Counted from the stretch's first letter, positions 1 through 13,345 are shown. The stretch: DNA of 64,000 nucleotides from Sipunculus nudus (GCA_026874595.1 CM049317.1:54021618-54085617), one strand, 5' to 3'. Numbers and translations are program-made. The notes: generated by a model not told the origin, from the letters alone.

Positions 1-717
1 AAGAACATAATAGTCGTCTCGAAAGAGGACAATTCAGTCTGAGACTTTACACCAGTGTGGATATGTGCATACATGAGGCATTGCGTTACAATTTGGGCCT
101 CACTGTAATTTTCTAGTTGTCGGACATTGGCGATGATCGTTCCTGGTTGGCAATGGGTGTCTATTACCACTACAAGGATCTACATGTGGTTGCAAATATT
201 GTTTCATTTATACAATCGACCAAAATCAGTCAGGCTACACTCAACCTGAATAAATCATAAGCTATTTGTTGTTTTGATAATAAAACCTGATAATACCATT
301 TATGTGTTTCTATTGTCAAGCTAGTGTATTCTAGTATTTTATGGCGACTGGATAATACTGAGCAATAATTGACTTGAAGATTCGTCCCAAAGTCCTTACA
401 GAATTTCAGCAGAAGCCCGTTTGCTGAAACTGGTACAGATTAGGCTTTGCTCTTCACAAATCCCAATTAAGACATATTTTTTCACTATTTGCAAAAACTG
501 CATATTAAAACAAAATCGCGCTAGAATTATACATGTGCGGATATATAAGCATCAATGGCGTATTGTCGTCTTTTCTGTTGATCAGCAACCATAGCGGTGG
601 GCTTGTATTGGCTCTGATCAGCTAATTGGAACAAACATCCATAAAGCTGACATTCAATAGTTAGGTTATTATTATAAACAAAGAATTTATGATTTCTAAA
701 ATAATATAATCAGATAT

Positions 718-767
<50 letters not shown>

Positions 768-2259
768 TCAAGTATTTGCACAATTGCAAGTTTTCATATT
801 CCGACAAATGATCTAGTCCAAGGAAGGTCTTTTTGTTGTTCGTTTGTTTTATATCCTGACAAACCTACGTCATATCCAGTGTTCCTGTAATTGTGCTGCA
901 TTGTCGCTCATGTTGACGCAGCAGTATTTGTCTGAACAGCTATGATTACCACACAATACAAAGAAATAATTAATATTAAATTCAATCTGACTTCCACCTC
1001 GTTAATCTTGTATACTGTGGTTCATGCGAACGAAAATATTTATAAATGATGTCATTTATCACTGCGGTTCATGCTAAAAGACGAAACTTGTTTTGACAGA
1101 GTAATAAAAACAAGTTTTTATAACCACATTCACATTGTTCTTAAAGCAAATATTATAACACCATGACTATTGTATTGCAGACAGCTCGTCAGAAGGGCAT
1201 AATAAGAACCTCTCTTAGCAAGAGATGATCTACAGACCTTTAATGTGTAGGCAGAGTAAGCCAGACAAGTATACTATTACAATCAAGGCAGGTGAATAGG
1301 ATACGAACTATGTTATTAATACACATCAGTGCTTGGTAGATAACGAAACAACTGGCGGTTTCCTTCTGGCCTATACCTACTCAGATAAATAACTATGCAG
1401 ACTTAGCCGATGAATATTTGATCAAAATCCCAGAAAACTGCGACGATTGAGCAGATACTTCCCATATTCTGGTATATGTGATTAGTTTAACAAAAATGTT
1501 CTTATCAGTTACACAATATCGATACTTACAAATTCGTTACAATTTTCATGTGTGACCATTATTTGCTTTTATAAGAAGATTCCAGCGAAATATATATTTA
1601 AATATGCCAAGTTCTAATCAGTATATAACAGTAAACGCTTCAATGGAATAGGCGAATGTCAATAGTGACTAATATAGTGTCTACTAATAAGTTTGGAGCT
1701 TAACACCCATATAGGGCTTTCCCCTTGAGGTGAACAGTGTACTACATCAAGATCTTAAAAAGTTTCCGTAGCGCTTTCGAAAAATAATTTCGAAATTTCT
1801 CAGGATTAATGAGGAAATGTTGATAATATTCCCATTAGATCACACTTGGCATCATCCTAAAAGTTGAACACCAAATCCTTACATACCGGAGGCCTGGCCT
1901 CAGACAAAAGCCGAATTTAATCACCGTCAATTATCATATAGATCAATCTCGTTTGGTTAATAAATATGAATTAGCTATGTAATAAAACTTTCCTGGTACA
2001 CTAAGCACGTGTAATTTGCACTTAAAGTGATTATTATCATGAAGAATGAAAGTAATTATGTGCTTTTTTTACATAATTTACCAATTAATCTAGGAGATTT
2101 ATATACCATCATGAATTTACAAGACAATTTATCCCTTTATACAGCTAATTTCTCAAAATTGTTGCTGTAGCAAAGTACTTCCTAGATGTCATAGGCTGTA
2201 GCAATGAAGGCATGTGTACAGTAACGTTTCCTTTATTGGATGTTCGAAGGACATATAAC
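1..2259. other. Region upstream of A1, no gene seen
   Basis: No coding exon could be supported here. Positions 1-300 carry a copy of a roughly 300-base module that recurs at 26140-26460, 25312-25640 and 60120-60430. An (AT)n tract lies at 719-765. The rest aligns by eye with 26100-28450 upstream of A2 and, more weakly, with 60430-62000 upstream of A4. Promoter and 5' UTR of A1 are presumably here, but no defined promoter element could be identified. Confidence 0.6.
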
Positions 2260-5200
2260 ATGGTCTTAGTGATCTTGAGGTTGGGTTTATTTGGCATCTT
2301 GCTTCTTCACAATGCAGCAAAATCGACAAAACCCGCAGTTAGTGAGTAAATTCATTTATCAGAAAATGTTAGATAGAATTTATTTACTAGTAGATGTTAC
2401 GTATTACTCCATACCGTATTAACCTTTTTAAAGGGTTGATTTAGCATGTGTATTGTTTATAACTGTGATATTGTTCTATTTACAAGGTCACAGTTTGATA
2501 TATTTCACTGGTGCACCATGCAAACATGTATCTTCAGTCTTGAACATGAGTAGATTGGTTTTCACTCAGATAAATATTCACGTTACAGGCTGCAGTGATA
2601 ATGCGAGTGCTGACAAGTATTGTCTTATGTTCAAGACCAAAGAAGGTTGGAAAGAGGCTCAACAGCAGTGCAAACTGGCCGGGAGTGACGTAGGTCTTCC
2701 TCAGGACCAATCAGAAGAAGAGCACAAGTCTCTGCTGAAAATCATGACCCAGCTAAAAATAGACTCCATGTGGCTCTCACTTAGGAATATCAAACTAGAT
2801 AACTGGACCTGGATAAATGATGGCTCAGGTTAAACCAAATATCTCAAAGCATGTATATAAACTGAATGATCTATGAACAGTAGAGGTTGTCATAACATAA
2901 TTTCGATTATAAAATGCTGTATAAGAGGAATATAATGTGTTCGCAAAAGGCAGCCTCCATGACAGCAGTATCGAGAAAATAAAAAAAAATAAACCTGTCG
3001 GGGGTAGAGAAGGCCGCGGGGTGCGACATAAATAATCTGAACACAGCGTCCAGCCAGAATTCTCCTGCGGGCAGGGATTGATGGCAAGGAGATGGGTATC
3101 AGCAAAGTGTTAGGGGATATAACGCATGTTTTGGAGCACGGCTAATACTCAAATTATATAAGGATTTCAGACAGTCTCATCAATGTGCATATATGTTTAA
3201 ATTTATTTAGCATTCATCGTGAATTCATATGAATGTGTTCACCAATCTGGAGAGTCGAGTGGAAAACGGTCATCTCTATCCGCTGACGACGCGGGTTTGA
3301 TGACAGGCGTGGCGTTGAGAGTGCGTTGTTCGGCCAGTCTAAAATCAGTGGTTCTAACCGGGCCCTCCCAACTCTACAATGTATCGAACGCAACCATCCG
3401 AGCCATGAAGAGTATTAGATATTATTACCAATCAATGAAAAAAAATTAAGTTTACATGCAATAAAAATTAGGTTTACATACATTTTTTTCAGGACGAGAG
3501 CCTGCAAGAGGACCACATGATGGCCGATGTGGGGTTTATGTTTTGATAGGAAAAGACCTGGATGTGGACAAGACTTATTGCTTTTCCAGACTGCCCACCA
3601 AATACGTCTGCGAACACAAAAGTGAGGCACCGCGTTAATTACCTTGAAATAGATTAAACCATCAAAGTGATAAAAATTTCTCCCACTCTTATTATAGGCT
3701 GAAATTAACTTATATATGTGCGTTTTTTATATATGTCTGTCGAACTGTTCTCTTAGTGGTTAAATGTCATATGCAGATTTTTAATCTCGTAACTACATAG
3801 GTCGCATTAGAATAAAAAATTAACTCGAATATTAGAGGCATAACGGACACGAAATTCGAAACAAAACATTTTTATACAATGGTTATCTCCATCAAGAGGT
3901 ACTATTTCATAATATATAATTCAAAATTGTCAAACTATTCTATTAAATTAATCCCACATTGTATAGAAGAATTATACGAACCAAACTATGTCATATCTCG
4001 ACATATGATGAAAATGATTTTTTCGTGTAAAATAAATTAAATTAATCCGCGCAAGTAGTTGCCATTCACTTTAATTAAATAAGTACTTTCTGTATTTTAA
4101 AAGTTTACTATTTCATTTCAGGTTCAACCTGTCCTACTGTCGTCCCTCGATATAACTGTATCATTGTCCGAGGCAAGGCCGTAACGCTGCATGGTGACGT
4201 GTACGACTGGTTTACAGCCAGGGCATTGTGTCGGACCATCGGGGCCAACTTGCTTTATATTGATGTAGAAGGTTTCGGAAGTGAATATGCAAAATTACTG
4301 GAGTTGCATAAAGACAGAGAGGTATTTATTGGACTTCGTAGAGAAGATTGGTTCTTTGTTGACCCGATGGGAAGTAAGTTATACAATAAATGTATATTAA
4401 TTTAATTTAGAAATATCCCACAGAGTGAAATAGTAACGGGAGTTATGCTTTTGCTTGTATGTATTTCTGTCTGTCTCTTAGCAATATAACACAAAAGTAA
4501 TTCATGGATTTTGATAATTTTTTAAGGATAGGACAGTAATTATACAATTAGTTTAATTTTAAAGGGTGATCCGGGTTCTCGTCTGGATCCAGGAAAAGGC
4601 TGTTTTTCTGACAATGCCTTATTTAGAGCTTACAATAATAAGTTGTGAGCTCTGGTAGTAATATTTTCTTTATTCAGTACCCTAGTTTAACCGGTCTACT
4701 TCAACGTCCCAACTTTTAGTACAAAGGTAGAAGCAAGTAAACAGATGGACGTTATTCGTTGACACGGAAGCGCCTAACTTGAGGTGTTAGGGTTTTTTTG
4801 GGGGGATAGAGACACATCCATGTATTTCTCCTCAACTGGTGTGCTCACAGCTCTTGAAGTGCACAGTTCAGTTGTGCGCCACCATATATTTTTTTCGGTT
4901 CGAAGATTTTGCAGGCTTTGTTGATGCAGCTTCACCACTTTGGGCGGTCCTGGGTAGTGATCTTTTTTAGTGTCAAAGTACTTAAAAGAAGCTTACATAT
5001 AATCTCTGAGTCGTTCCTTTAGGGTCCCGTGTGTGTGTGTGTTCCGAAGGCTTTTCATATTTGGATTTGGTATTAACAATCACTGTCCGAGTGAGAATTC
5101 TGCTATAAGAAAACTGGTCTACTGCCAAGAAATTTCACCTGTCATATCATGATAGTGGGTTCTATCTACGCAGAATACATGGCTGGTGATTGCATCACCT

Positions 5201-7745
5201 CTGTTTTCTTTGTGCTGATATTAAAAACCAAAAAAATGTCACACCAAGTTGGAAACTTTTACATACCCAGCATTAAGCCGGGACACATGGCACAATCTAC
5301 ACAACTTCTTCCACTTTGTCGATAGCCTAGAATTACGGACGTTTAAGACCTCTCTATCACCTCTGCACTTCAGGCGTACCCTTTGTGACTAGAGGGTGAA
5401 TGAACGTCCTGCTAAGCATGCTGGGAGATAACTTACAGCCAAGTTTGATACTAGGGTTGACTGGGAAGGTGCTTCTCATTCATGCAGCCTTGATGTCACC
5501 ATGCGATCGTTTAATTCGCGTGGCCTAAATTACAGCAGCACTTGGACTTTAACTACCAGAGACTCTGCTGGCTACATTGTCGAAAGTTTTCATGGCAGCC
5601 ACAAAGGTGATGTAGAGTTCACAGCTCTGCTCCAGACAATTCACCTGAATTAAGGCAGCAGTTGTACCACCTTTTTCAGAAGCTTTATTGTATGGCTGAC
5701 CCCGATGAGCAGTCATGGTAGACGCTTCAGCAGAAATCTTGCAGAGAAAGTATTGTTACTTGTCTGTGGTTATGGTGGTTGTAGCCTGGTTGTTGCCTTT
5801 CTTCTGACAGAGATACAGAATTAATAAGTCTCTGAATTTCTCAGCATTCCTTCCCTATTCTGGAATGATTGAGACACCGAAGTGTATTGAGTTTTACTAG
5901 GAGAGCAAACCACCTGCAGAGATAATACATGGTACTGTATGTTGATGTCGAGCTTTTTACTGTCAGAAAAGACATATCTCTCCCTTTTACCACGCTAGGT
6001 ATCTAAGTAAGGCGGTATTTTATGTTACATAATAAGACATCTTATGGCAAATCTTATGGCCCATGTGTATGAATTCTTATTTCTTTTCAGAATATTGAAA
6101 TAAATCCTTTATAAAAGTGGGCTCAATAAAAATTACACAGTTGTTTATAAATACAGACACCCATACAAAGGTCTCAGCACGTTTTGTTTTCCAAAGTAGA
6201 TTTGGAAAATAGCGATTTTCTTTACTGAACCATGTATCGTTTCTTGAACTTGTTCTTACTTCCTGAATCATAAGGAAAAAATCATTAGGTTAACCTCAAA
6301 TCTTTTTTAATAGGTAAGGCAGATATGACAAATGTATTTTGGGGAAAACAAAAACAGAGAGTAAATGTCAGTTGTGCTGTTTTGGATCGTCAGAGCGGTA
6401 TGTGGAACCCATCAAACTGTGATGTTCATCATCCATTTATATGTCAGATATGTAAGTATTATCATGTTTCGCTATATCACCCAAAAGTATATTGTATTTT
6501 ACAGGTAATATAATTATTTTGCTGTTCCACTGTACCTAGTAATGGACCAACCAGATGTAGATAGCTCGGTTATGTACGATACACAGAGGGTCGTATCAGC
6601 TCGCCACGTCTTTAACGGTCAGCTTGGGTGTACCTCTATTAAACGAGTAATGTATCGAACGTGTACTTCCATAATGAATGACTCGCGTGCATCCGCTACG
6701 ATTCATATTTTATTGTCACATTTTATGTTTTGTTTTAGACAAGAACCCTCTGACAACTAAATCAGCAGGTCCTGGACACTCATTAGGTCAGTTTAAGTAA
6801 TTTTCTCATTAATATCCATCCGTAAGCACCAATCCATACTCTTCATGTGTTTCCATTATCGAAATTAATGACATGTATAACACCAATCTCGTATAACTTT
6901 ATGTTCCCGGGACAAATATATCGTATATTTGCTCTGTTTGACCTACTAATTATGGGCTCTGACACCAGACGACGGGACGGAATATAACGAACTGCATCGT
7001 ATATGATGTTTAGTGAAATGTATAGTGCATAGTGATGTTTATATGAAATATGCTCTGACAAAGCACTTTACCGAAAATACCAAGAGTTGTGTCATTGGAG
7101 GATGGCAGAAATATATATTTCTGGGTCAACACAATGACCAGGTGACCAACTACGATGCAAAATAAAGATCAAACGCAAAGAACTGTCCGCATACGGTTAA
7201 TTAAACAGGCTAACGTTTATAATGATCCATTGTTTATCAGTTCTTTTATTTGCAAAAAAATTGCAGGAAAAATATGTCTTTTATTTCACTTGAAATCACA
7301 AGATTCAACCTGTGAGCCACAAGCTTCCAATAGAGCGTACCTTAGCAACATGTACTTGTGGATGCCGGCATCGGGAATCCTTCAGGTTCTCACGATAGCT
7401 GTGATTTGCCTCTGTTCTGCTCGAACCAGACGTACGTACTCATATTTTCAAAAGCATTTGAAATTTAACAAATACATTTATTAAGTTATCTTTGTTGTGG
7501 TTTTGCTTCATAGGCCTTGCTTACTTTCATGTGCCAGATAACTGTAATAAAAGAAATACATCATTTCCGACAAGTGTTCCCTTTTCTTGTGAGTTCACTT
7601 TATTTTTGTTTTAGAGAAATTTTCAGATGCCAGGCGAGGCAGGCGACATCCAGAGAAAACCATGAGTTATCTTCCGGGTACGTCATTATTTACGTTAATC
7701 AACGTAACGCCAGTAGATCAGGACACAAATGAAGCTCGTTTGTAA
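2260..7745 (+). CDS. A1: intact double C-type lectin-domain membrane receptor with short tail, 8 exons
   Basis: Exons are 2260-2341, 2589-2828, 3493-3621, 4122-4373, 6314-6451, 6739-6786, 7303-7431 and 7615-7745. They sum to 1149 bases, giving about 382 aa without an internal stop; every junction is GT-AG and phase 1. Residues 1-20 form a signal peptide (MVLVILRLGLFGILLL). CTLD1 spans about 28-150 and is split over two exons; it has the WxxAxxxC helix pattern, WLSL in place of WIGL, and ends YVCE. CTLD2 spans about 151-280, with DWFTARALC, VFIGL, WNPSNC and FICQ. A short linker and a membrane helix of about 21 residues (about 315-335) follow, then RTRR and a tail of about 45 residues without tyrosine signalling motifs. 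Neither CTLD keeps EPN/QPD or WND, so calcium-dependent sugar binding is doubtful. An in-frame ATG at 2212 is an alternative start, but it would bury the signal peptide. It is the only intact A gene. Probably a cell-surface recognition receptor (inference). Confidence 0.85.
5050..5900 (-). repeat. Fossil non-LTR retrotransposon reverse transcriptase in intron 4 of A1
   Basis: On the minus strand, broken frames give a series of reverse-transcriptase-like pieces in the correct order from high to low coordinate. They are ILLKRL (near 5740), GGTTAALIQ...LYITFV...KTFDNV (near 5590-5670), KLGCKLSPSMLS (near 5430), STKKTEVM (near 5205) and VKFLGS (near 5135). These match the known LINE pattern of RGTTDMIF, DLTKAFDTV, KQGCVLAPTLFS, LKKTEVM and FTYLGS. 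Stops and frameshifts are frequent, so it is dead. The clade (RTE, CR1 or Jockey-like) is not resolved. The same fossil sits in A2. Confidence 0.75.
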
Positions 7746-8920
7746 CTGGAATAATACACGGCAGAGCGCATACCGCGACATTCGCGAAACGATCCTGATG
7801 GATCCGCAGCAATCTGCGTAACAGTTATTCGCTTCTTTCCTGTCCCATGTTAACCTGTCACATATTTTCGAGGATACGCCCTTCCTGTCAAACCATCAAG
7901 TTGCGCATGCGCAAGTTGGTGCAACTATCTGAGCTTTTGTGATTGATGCACTCAGAAGTGGGCCCTTATTGATGACTTCTTTAATGACACCTTAAAATTT
8001 ATAGTGCTTAATTATCTACGAACTTGACTTCTACAAGGTTTATCTTGTACTAATTTGTAATTTTGCCGGAAAATTGAGTTAAAGTCTGGATGACATTTCT
8101 CACTGTGGTTTATGATTAAAGGGGCCCATTCACGTAACCTCTATGTTAAATATACACAAATGTAGTATTTGTACCTTATAAATTATGGACTCTACTGGTA
8201 TTTCTTTCGAAACCATTTCTTTCTTCCTGTACACAAGTCAAGGAAGGCTTTGCCGAGGGAGGGATCATGCAGAAGATACAAACAGCGCTCATGCAACCTG
8301 GTTGCCATGCCGCGCGACTTCAAAATAAAGGATTGATTTTCAAGCTTCTTGACCATATTTCTTCTTGGTTGCTTCGGTCATGTTATTTCTCTTTGTCTTG
8401 AAAGTGCCGCGCATGCATACAATCGGACCTTTTGTCACATAAAAAGTTGTTTTTTTTTCAGCTAAAATAAACTATTGACGTGCACTTATACTAATGGTGT
8501 TGGAAACGTTCATGTAATTTAAAGAATAAACAGATATTATGTTGCCAAAAATGCTGGGACATTATCAATCATAACATAATTTAATCCCAGTTACACAAAT
8601 AAAAGTGGACAATAAGAGAAAAGATACTTGGTGGATATAGGTACAAGATTAAGGAAACATGTGTTTTATCTAAACTGCTGTCAGGTGGTTACACGAGAAA
8701 ATATATACATGTTATACTGATGATAAGTGATGTAACGATCACGTTATATGTATCGCGATGTTAGTAATTCAAAAGCATAAATAGATAATCAAAATACACG
8801 AAAATATTTTTAATGTGCTCGCCTGTTCCTACTTATGGCGATCGCTTCGAGAGCCCAGAGCAGTATGCAATATTTCACCTTTGTTTAGTAAGAACAATAA
8901 TAATATCAAAATAGAAGTCT

Positions 8921-9183
8921 ACATTCTAATGAATACAAGCCTCCGTCATTCACTTGTTTGGTATATATCCCCAGGTTCATTCGTGCATGAGCGACTTTAT
9001 TCGTAAATATTCTTTGACGAAGTCCCTGGATCCGAATCATGCGTCGGATCAACACCATAATATAATAGATTCTTTATTACCCTATTTTAAGGTTGCCCTG
9101 AACGTTTCATGACACTCCGATTATGACTGTGTGAGTTATATTGTGCAGATACACTAAAACACACAACACGAATGAGGCAATAC
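8921..9183 (+). mobile_element. MITE-like element, family M, unit 1 copy a
   Basis: Starts with CATTCTAATGAATACAAG followed by CCTCCGTCA, contains the family core CCTGGATCCGAATCATG and a CACACAACACG tract, and ends AATGAGGCAATA. Other copies show that the ends are inverted (GCCTCCGCC at the start, GGAGGC at the end). There is no coding capacity. A copy lies at the matching place in unit 2 (34736-34998). Confidence 0.65.
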
Positions 9184-9307
9184 CAAAATGTGTCATGTCA
9201 GTTACGCCTCGGTTAATTTTGTTTGTAGCTGAATGCTCCTTTCGCTCCAATCCAGAATGAACTAAGATGATATAGGACCGATAACAGTTTAACTTGTCTA
9301 TGTGTTA

Positions 9308-9450
9308 ATTGCCTCTGCAAGCAGGGTGTGCGTTCATCCCCGTTCGTGTGTTTGATTATGTGTGTGTGTTTGTGTGATTGTCCTCACATAACTCTAGCAA
9401 TCAGGAACGGCATCAAATGCGCGTATTCGGGAATGAAAAGTTCCCTTGTC
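9308..9450 (-). mobile_element. Truncated family M MITE, reverse orientation
   Basis: Reads ATTGCCTCTGCAAGCAGGG, then a CCCCGTTCGTGTGTTTG and TG-rich tract. This is the reverse complement of the 3' end of family M (ACACACGAACGGGGATGAACG...GGCAAT). Only the terminal half is recognisable. The matching copy in unit 2 is near 35115-35255. Confidence 0.5.
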
Positions 9451-9879
9451 ACCTGCTCCCCGCCGGAACACTTAGATGCGGTTCCCCCCAAACTGCATGA
9501 AGCGTTGCCCTCATGGTGTTATCTTTATAACATTATAATTTTTCTTAATTAAGACATTTCAAGTATACATATGTAGCTTATATTTTTTATACAAACAATC
9601 CTTCCAGTTTGTTTTATCTTGTGAGAACAAGAAGTGTGTTTTAACAATCCTAGCTTATACAACAGACGAAAAATACAACGAACCTTAAGTCTTACAATCA
9701 CAATCCCTACTTGGACAGAGAGGAAGGAAACTGGCCAATTGTTTTTTTTTTTTTTTTTTTTTTTGTTTTTTACAAATATAGCCAGTCAAACACGAACATA
9801 AAGGCTAATTTAGTCTCACTGAATTATTTCTGGCCCAAAGCATTTGGCTCCGTTCACTTCTTACACAGCGCTCATACAC

Positions 9880-10130
9880 TGCAGTCATTCAAAATCCTCG
9901 TTTTAAACACTGCTCAGTACAGCAAAGGTTTCGTGGTCTCACCGCCGCTGCTCAGACAAGGCAAATAATCATAATCTGACCAATGAGAGCGTGGTGTAGC
10001 ATTATGCATCAAACACCAAGTTTGAAATCTGAGACATCCCGCTCTCATTGGTTGGATTCTTGTCCTGTGCAAGCCCTGGTGTTGAGACTCTGAATGACTT
10101 GTTAAGCAAAGCAGCGATTAAAACGACTGA
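9880..10130. repeat. Imperfect inverted repeat (foldback type)
   Basis: CAATGAGAGCG at 9981-9991 is inverted as CGCTCTCATTG at 10040-10050. The flanks continue as a gapped inverted match: CAGTCATTCAAAATCCTCG on the left against the complement of GACTCTGAATGACTTG on the right. No coding capacity. The same structure is present near 35590-35850. Confidence 0.5.
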
Positions 10131-11024
10131 AGTTTACAATCACGGCCTGAGAAGCGTAATTGCTCTGCAAATATATCAAAACACAAACAAAAAGGGAGCC
10201 CGTTAAATAGCTATCTATTTTGTTTGAACATATACGGGTATAGGTTACATATAGGTCAACAATGACTACAATATAAATGTTTGATCGTCCTATGAATATG
10301 CAAAGACTGTAATGATTACAATGAGCTTATTGTGTATTAATTTGTGAAAGATAATAAAAGTACAAATATCAACTAAGCTGGAAATTAACATGAACAGGAT
10401 GTGTGTTATCAGTTGTCTGCCGCAGCTGTAACAGACGCCCTACAGTCAACATGGCATCCATTATATGTCAAGCTAAATATTTACTTGTAGCTTATCGCTT
10501 TTTGCGCATTTGTCACAGATAAGTTTTCATTCTAGATTTATGCAGTTTTGTTCACGTAACAAACTTAAGCGTTACTTTTATTCCTCAGAGTGAAATAATG
10601 GACTTTCATTTAACACTCAAATTTAGCTCTACACCACTGAAATGAGACCTTTATCAGTTTACAAAATTGTTATACTTCTGTAAAAAGCTATACATGTACA
10701 AACTCGAGATATAACGGTCACGTATCTACATATAAGGAATCAGTCTGTCTTTACCCTGAATCCTTAGCCTGCGAATGTTTAGTTTGGTTCTATATATATA
10801 GGTCATATATATATATAAAGTTGATACAGGCCACATATATAAAATGTGTCATGCAAGAGGACCATCCTGAAATCTCCACTGTATATATCTACAAATCTAC
10901 AAAAAAAATAGTTAACACGAATGACAGTCATGAATTAACATTAATATATCCGAATCGTAAATGTACGAACACTAAGGATACCATAGGCTCAGTTATATTG
11001 GTTAAAAAATTAACGAGAAATATG

Positions 11025-11280
11025 GCATGCAAACCTCTGCCATGCATTCGCATTCACTTATTCGGCCCATATATCCACGTTAATTCGTGCATAAGTGACT
11101 CTACATTTGTGGATATTCCATGACAACGTACCTAAATCCGGATTATATGCCGGATCCACAACAAAAAAATAATGATCCTCCATTTGCCAATTCCAAAATG
11201 CCATTCACGTTTGCATGACTTCTGTTGTGAACACATACACATACACAACCACACGCACCACAAGCACACACACAACCTAC
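11025..11280 (+). mobile_element. MITE-like element, family M, unit 1 copy c
   Basis: Recognisable by CCTCTGCCATGCATTCGCATT, ATTCGGCCCATATAT, CGTGCATAAGTGACTC, GCCGGATCCACAAC and a terminal CACAC-rich tract. The 3' end is worn. The matching copy in unit 2 is at 36855-37110. Confidence 0.6.
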
Positions 11281-13079
11281 TGCATTTCTACGAATTTTCG
11301 GTCATCTGAGGCCCTACGAATTATAGAAACTATCTTGCGACAGTCCAATGATTGTCCCACGTTCTATATGTGAAATTCCTACGAATGTTTTGTCGTTGTA
11401 GCTCATTCCTGCCACCGACGTGGGTTTGTCTTAAGCTTACGACACATACATCGCACAACACATATATGAGAGTTCTACGGAAGAAATTTGGGGGAAATAT
11501 TCTTTATAATAAGACCATATCCTAGGGACCTCATACGACTGTCGAAGGAAGAGCGTATGGTTAGACTTGGACAGCCCCGACCAATTTTCCCACGACCTTC
11601 GTACAACAATCATTTTCTATGTTAACGCTTAAACGAAATTATCAAAAAAATAATCACCCAAGCCTACAACGACTCCATTTGGCGTAGTGTTGCTGAAATC
11701 GAACGACATTCAAAATCGTATGTTCTTTGTGACTTAGGCTTCAGGCTTTATAAATAAGGGCAAAAATATTTGTTTTTATTCTGAGAGCAATCGAATACGG
11801 TAAAAAAAAAATGCTTAAACAAACGCACTTGAATAATCAAGCAGTACTTCAAAGCCTTCCTGTTATACTGAACATGTTAAGTGCAGTCTAGGGACAAAAG
11901 GATTTTTGTGCACAAGGACACGGCATACGGCCGGGCTCTGCGGTTTTACAGTATTACTCATACGCAGGAAACCCCTGGGAAGCAAGTTAATGCTGGTTTC
12001 CTCTGGGATAAACGGTTATTTTCTTGTACACTTTCGCATTCAGACAGAAGGTACGTCGGCTCCGTTTTTAACAGAAACATTTGCTATCAGAGGGGATTGT
12101 CTCACTTGGATTAAGCAACACTAATTGTATAATACTCACCTGAACTTGAGATCTATGGCTTTGAGTTACAATTCATACCTCATGTATTCCTGGGTTATGT
12201 ATCGTTTTTATTTGTGTGGTACTTGTTTTCCCCGGCAACAGACAAATGCAGTCAAGGTTAACAAGTGTGGGGGGAACATCTTGTCGGTGAGTATTTTTAA
12301 TTGAAAAAATAACGTACATTAACTTTATAAAATGAATTGCACGAAGTAATCAAAAATAGTAATAAGGTTCACGCCCAGTGTGGTAAAATACCTGGCTTGG
12401 TTTGGGATTTTATTTTTGTGAGTGTGTGTGTGTGTTGGGGAGGGGGGTCGCGGGATGGATCTGTGCGGCTAATATTTTTACAAGAGGGCTTATTGCTATT
12501 TGTTCTTTTCATGTTTTTTGCAGAATAACCGTGTGAATTTTATTTCATAACAGAATAATTCGCTCACCGAGGTGAATTAGAGTTATTGTTTCACAGTTCC
12601 TGTTGGTTTCATAAAATTTTGTGAAAGACATATTCATATTCAAAATACAATACTGAATTAAAATTATATATCAAATGTTTAATTGTTATAACCATATTAT
12701 GTCCATTCAGTGGTTAGAAATGATACATGTAAAAAAAATGTAGATTTTGTGATAATGTGGAAATGGCACATTGATAACATCAGCTGTTATTTTTTAATTG
12801 CTTAAAAATCGGAATTACACCACATTACAGAGTTTAGTAACCACACCACTTGGATGTGTATTGTCGAGTCTCAATGCACAGAACAGCTGGAGCGATGCGA
12901 ACGAAAGTTGTAAAGAGGCCGGAAATGACGTTGGCCTGCCTCGGGATCAGTCGGCTGAGGAACAGGAACTTCTACTTCAGTTGAAAGACAATTTCACTGG
13001 GTCTCAGAAGGGTACAACTGGCCAATTGGGCGTGGACCAATGGAACATTAGGTGTCAAAATCAATCTTAATGGCAATGA

Positions 13080-13080
<1 letters not shown>

Positions 13081-13170
<90 letters not shown>
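13081..13170. repeat. (CT)n(TA)n compound microsatellite just after B1 exon 2
   Basis: CT repeats run directly into TA repeats within 30-120 bases of the exon 2 donor. The same compound tract lies at the same place in B2 (38951-39036) but not in B3. Confidence 0.95.
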
Positions 13171-13261
13171 GAACAGCCATGCTGGTTCATGTAGTGGCTG
13201 AGACTATAACGTCACGGTAGTGACGTCCATTCGCTGGTTCCTATAAAAGTGTGCAAATACA

Positions 13262-13345
13262 CAGAGGGGAAGGGAATCTGGCGTAGTCAAGTGGTAAGGC
13301 CAGCAACCCGAAATCGGATAATAGTGAGTTCGATTCCAACCGTCA
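13262..13345 (+). mobile_element. tRNA-like SINE head or tRNA pseudogene
   Basis: Contains TGGCGTAGTCAAGTGG, a good A-box match, and 46 bases later AGTTCGATTCC, a good B-box match, in the usual tRNA spacing. No clean acceptor stem pairing is seen, so a functional tRNA is not claimed. It sits in intron 2 of B1. Confidence 0.5.

Larger units (their letters stand above)
7746..12181. other. Spacer between A1 and B1
   Basis: No gene is supported. An AATAAA at 8323-8328 could serve A1 polyadenylation but lies about 580 bases past the stop. The spacer holds three pieces of one short transposon family (8921-9183, 9308-9450 minus, 11025-11280), an imperfect inverted repeat near 9880-10130 and a T-run at 9742-9763. 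From about 11300 to 12180 it matches 37100-38000 upstream of B2 closely, and from about 11816 it matches 52500-52800 upstream of B3. That conserved stretch probably includes the B promoter and 5' UTR. Confidence 0.6.

Noticed and set aside
5040..5900. Possible host gene inside A1 intron 4
   Set aside because: The order of RT-like motifs on the minus strand and the many stops identify it as a dead LINE.
13273..13340. Possible functional tRNA gene
   Set aside because: A and B boxes are present but I could not pair a proper acceptor stem or anticodon arm; treated as a SINE head or pseudo-tRNA.
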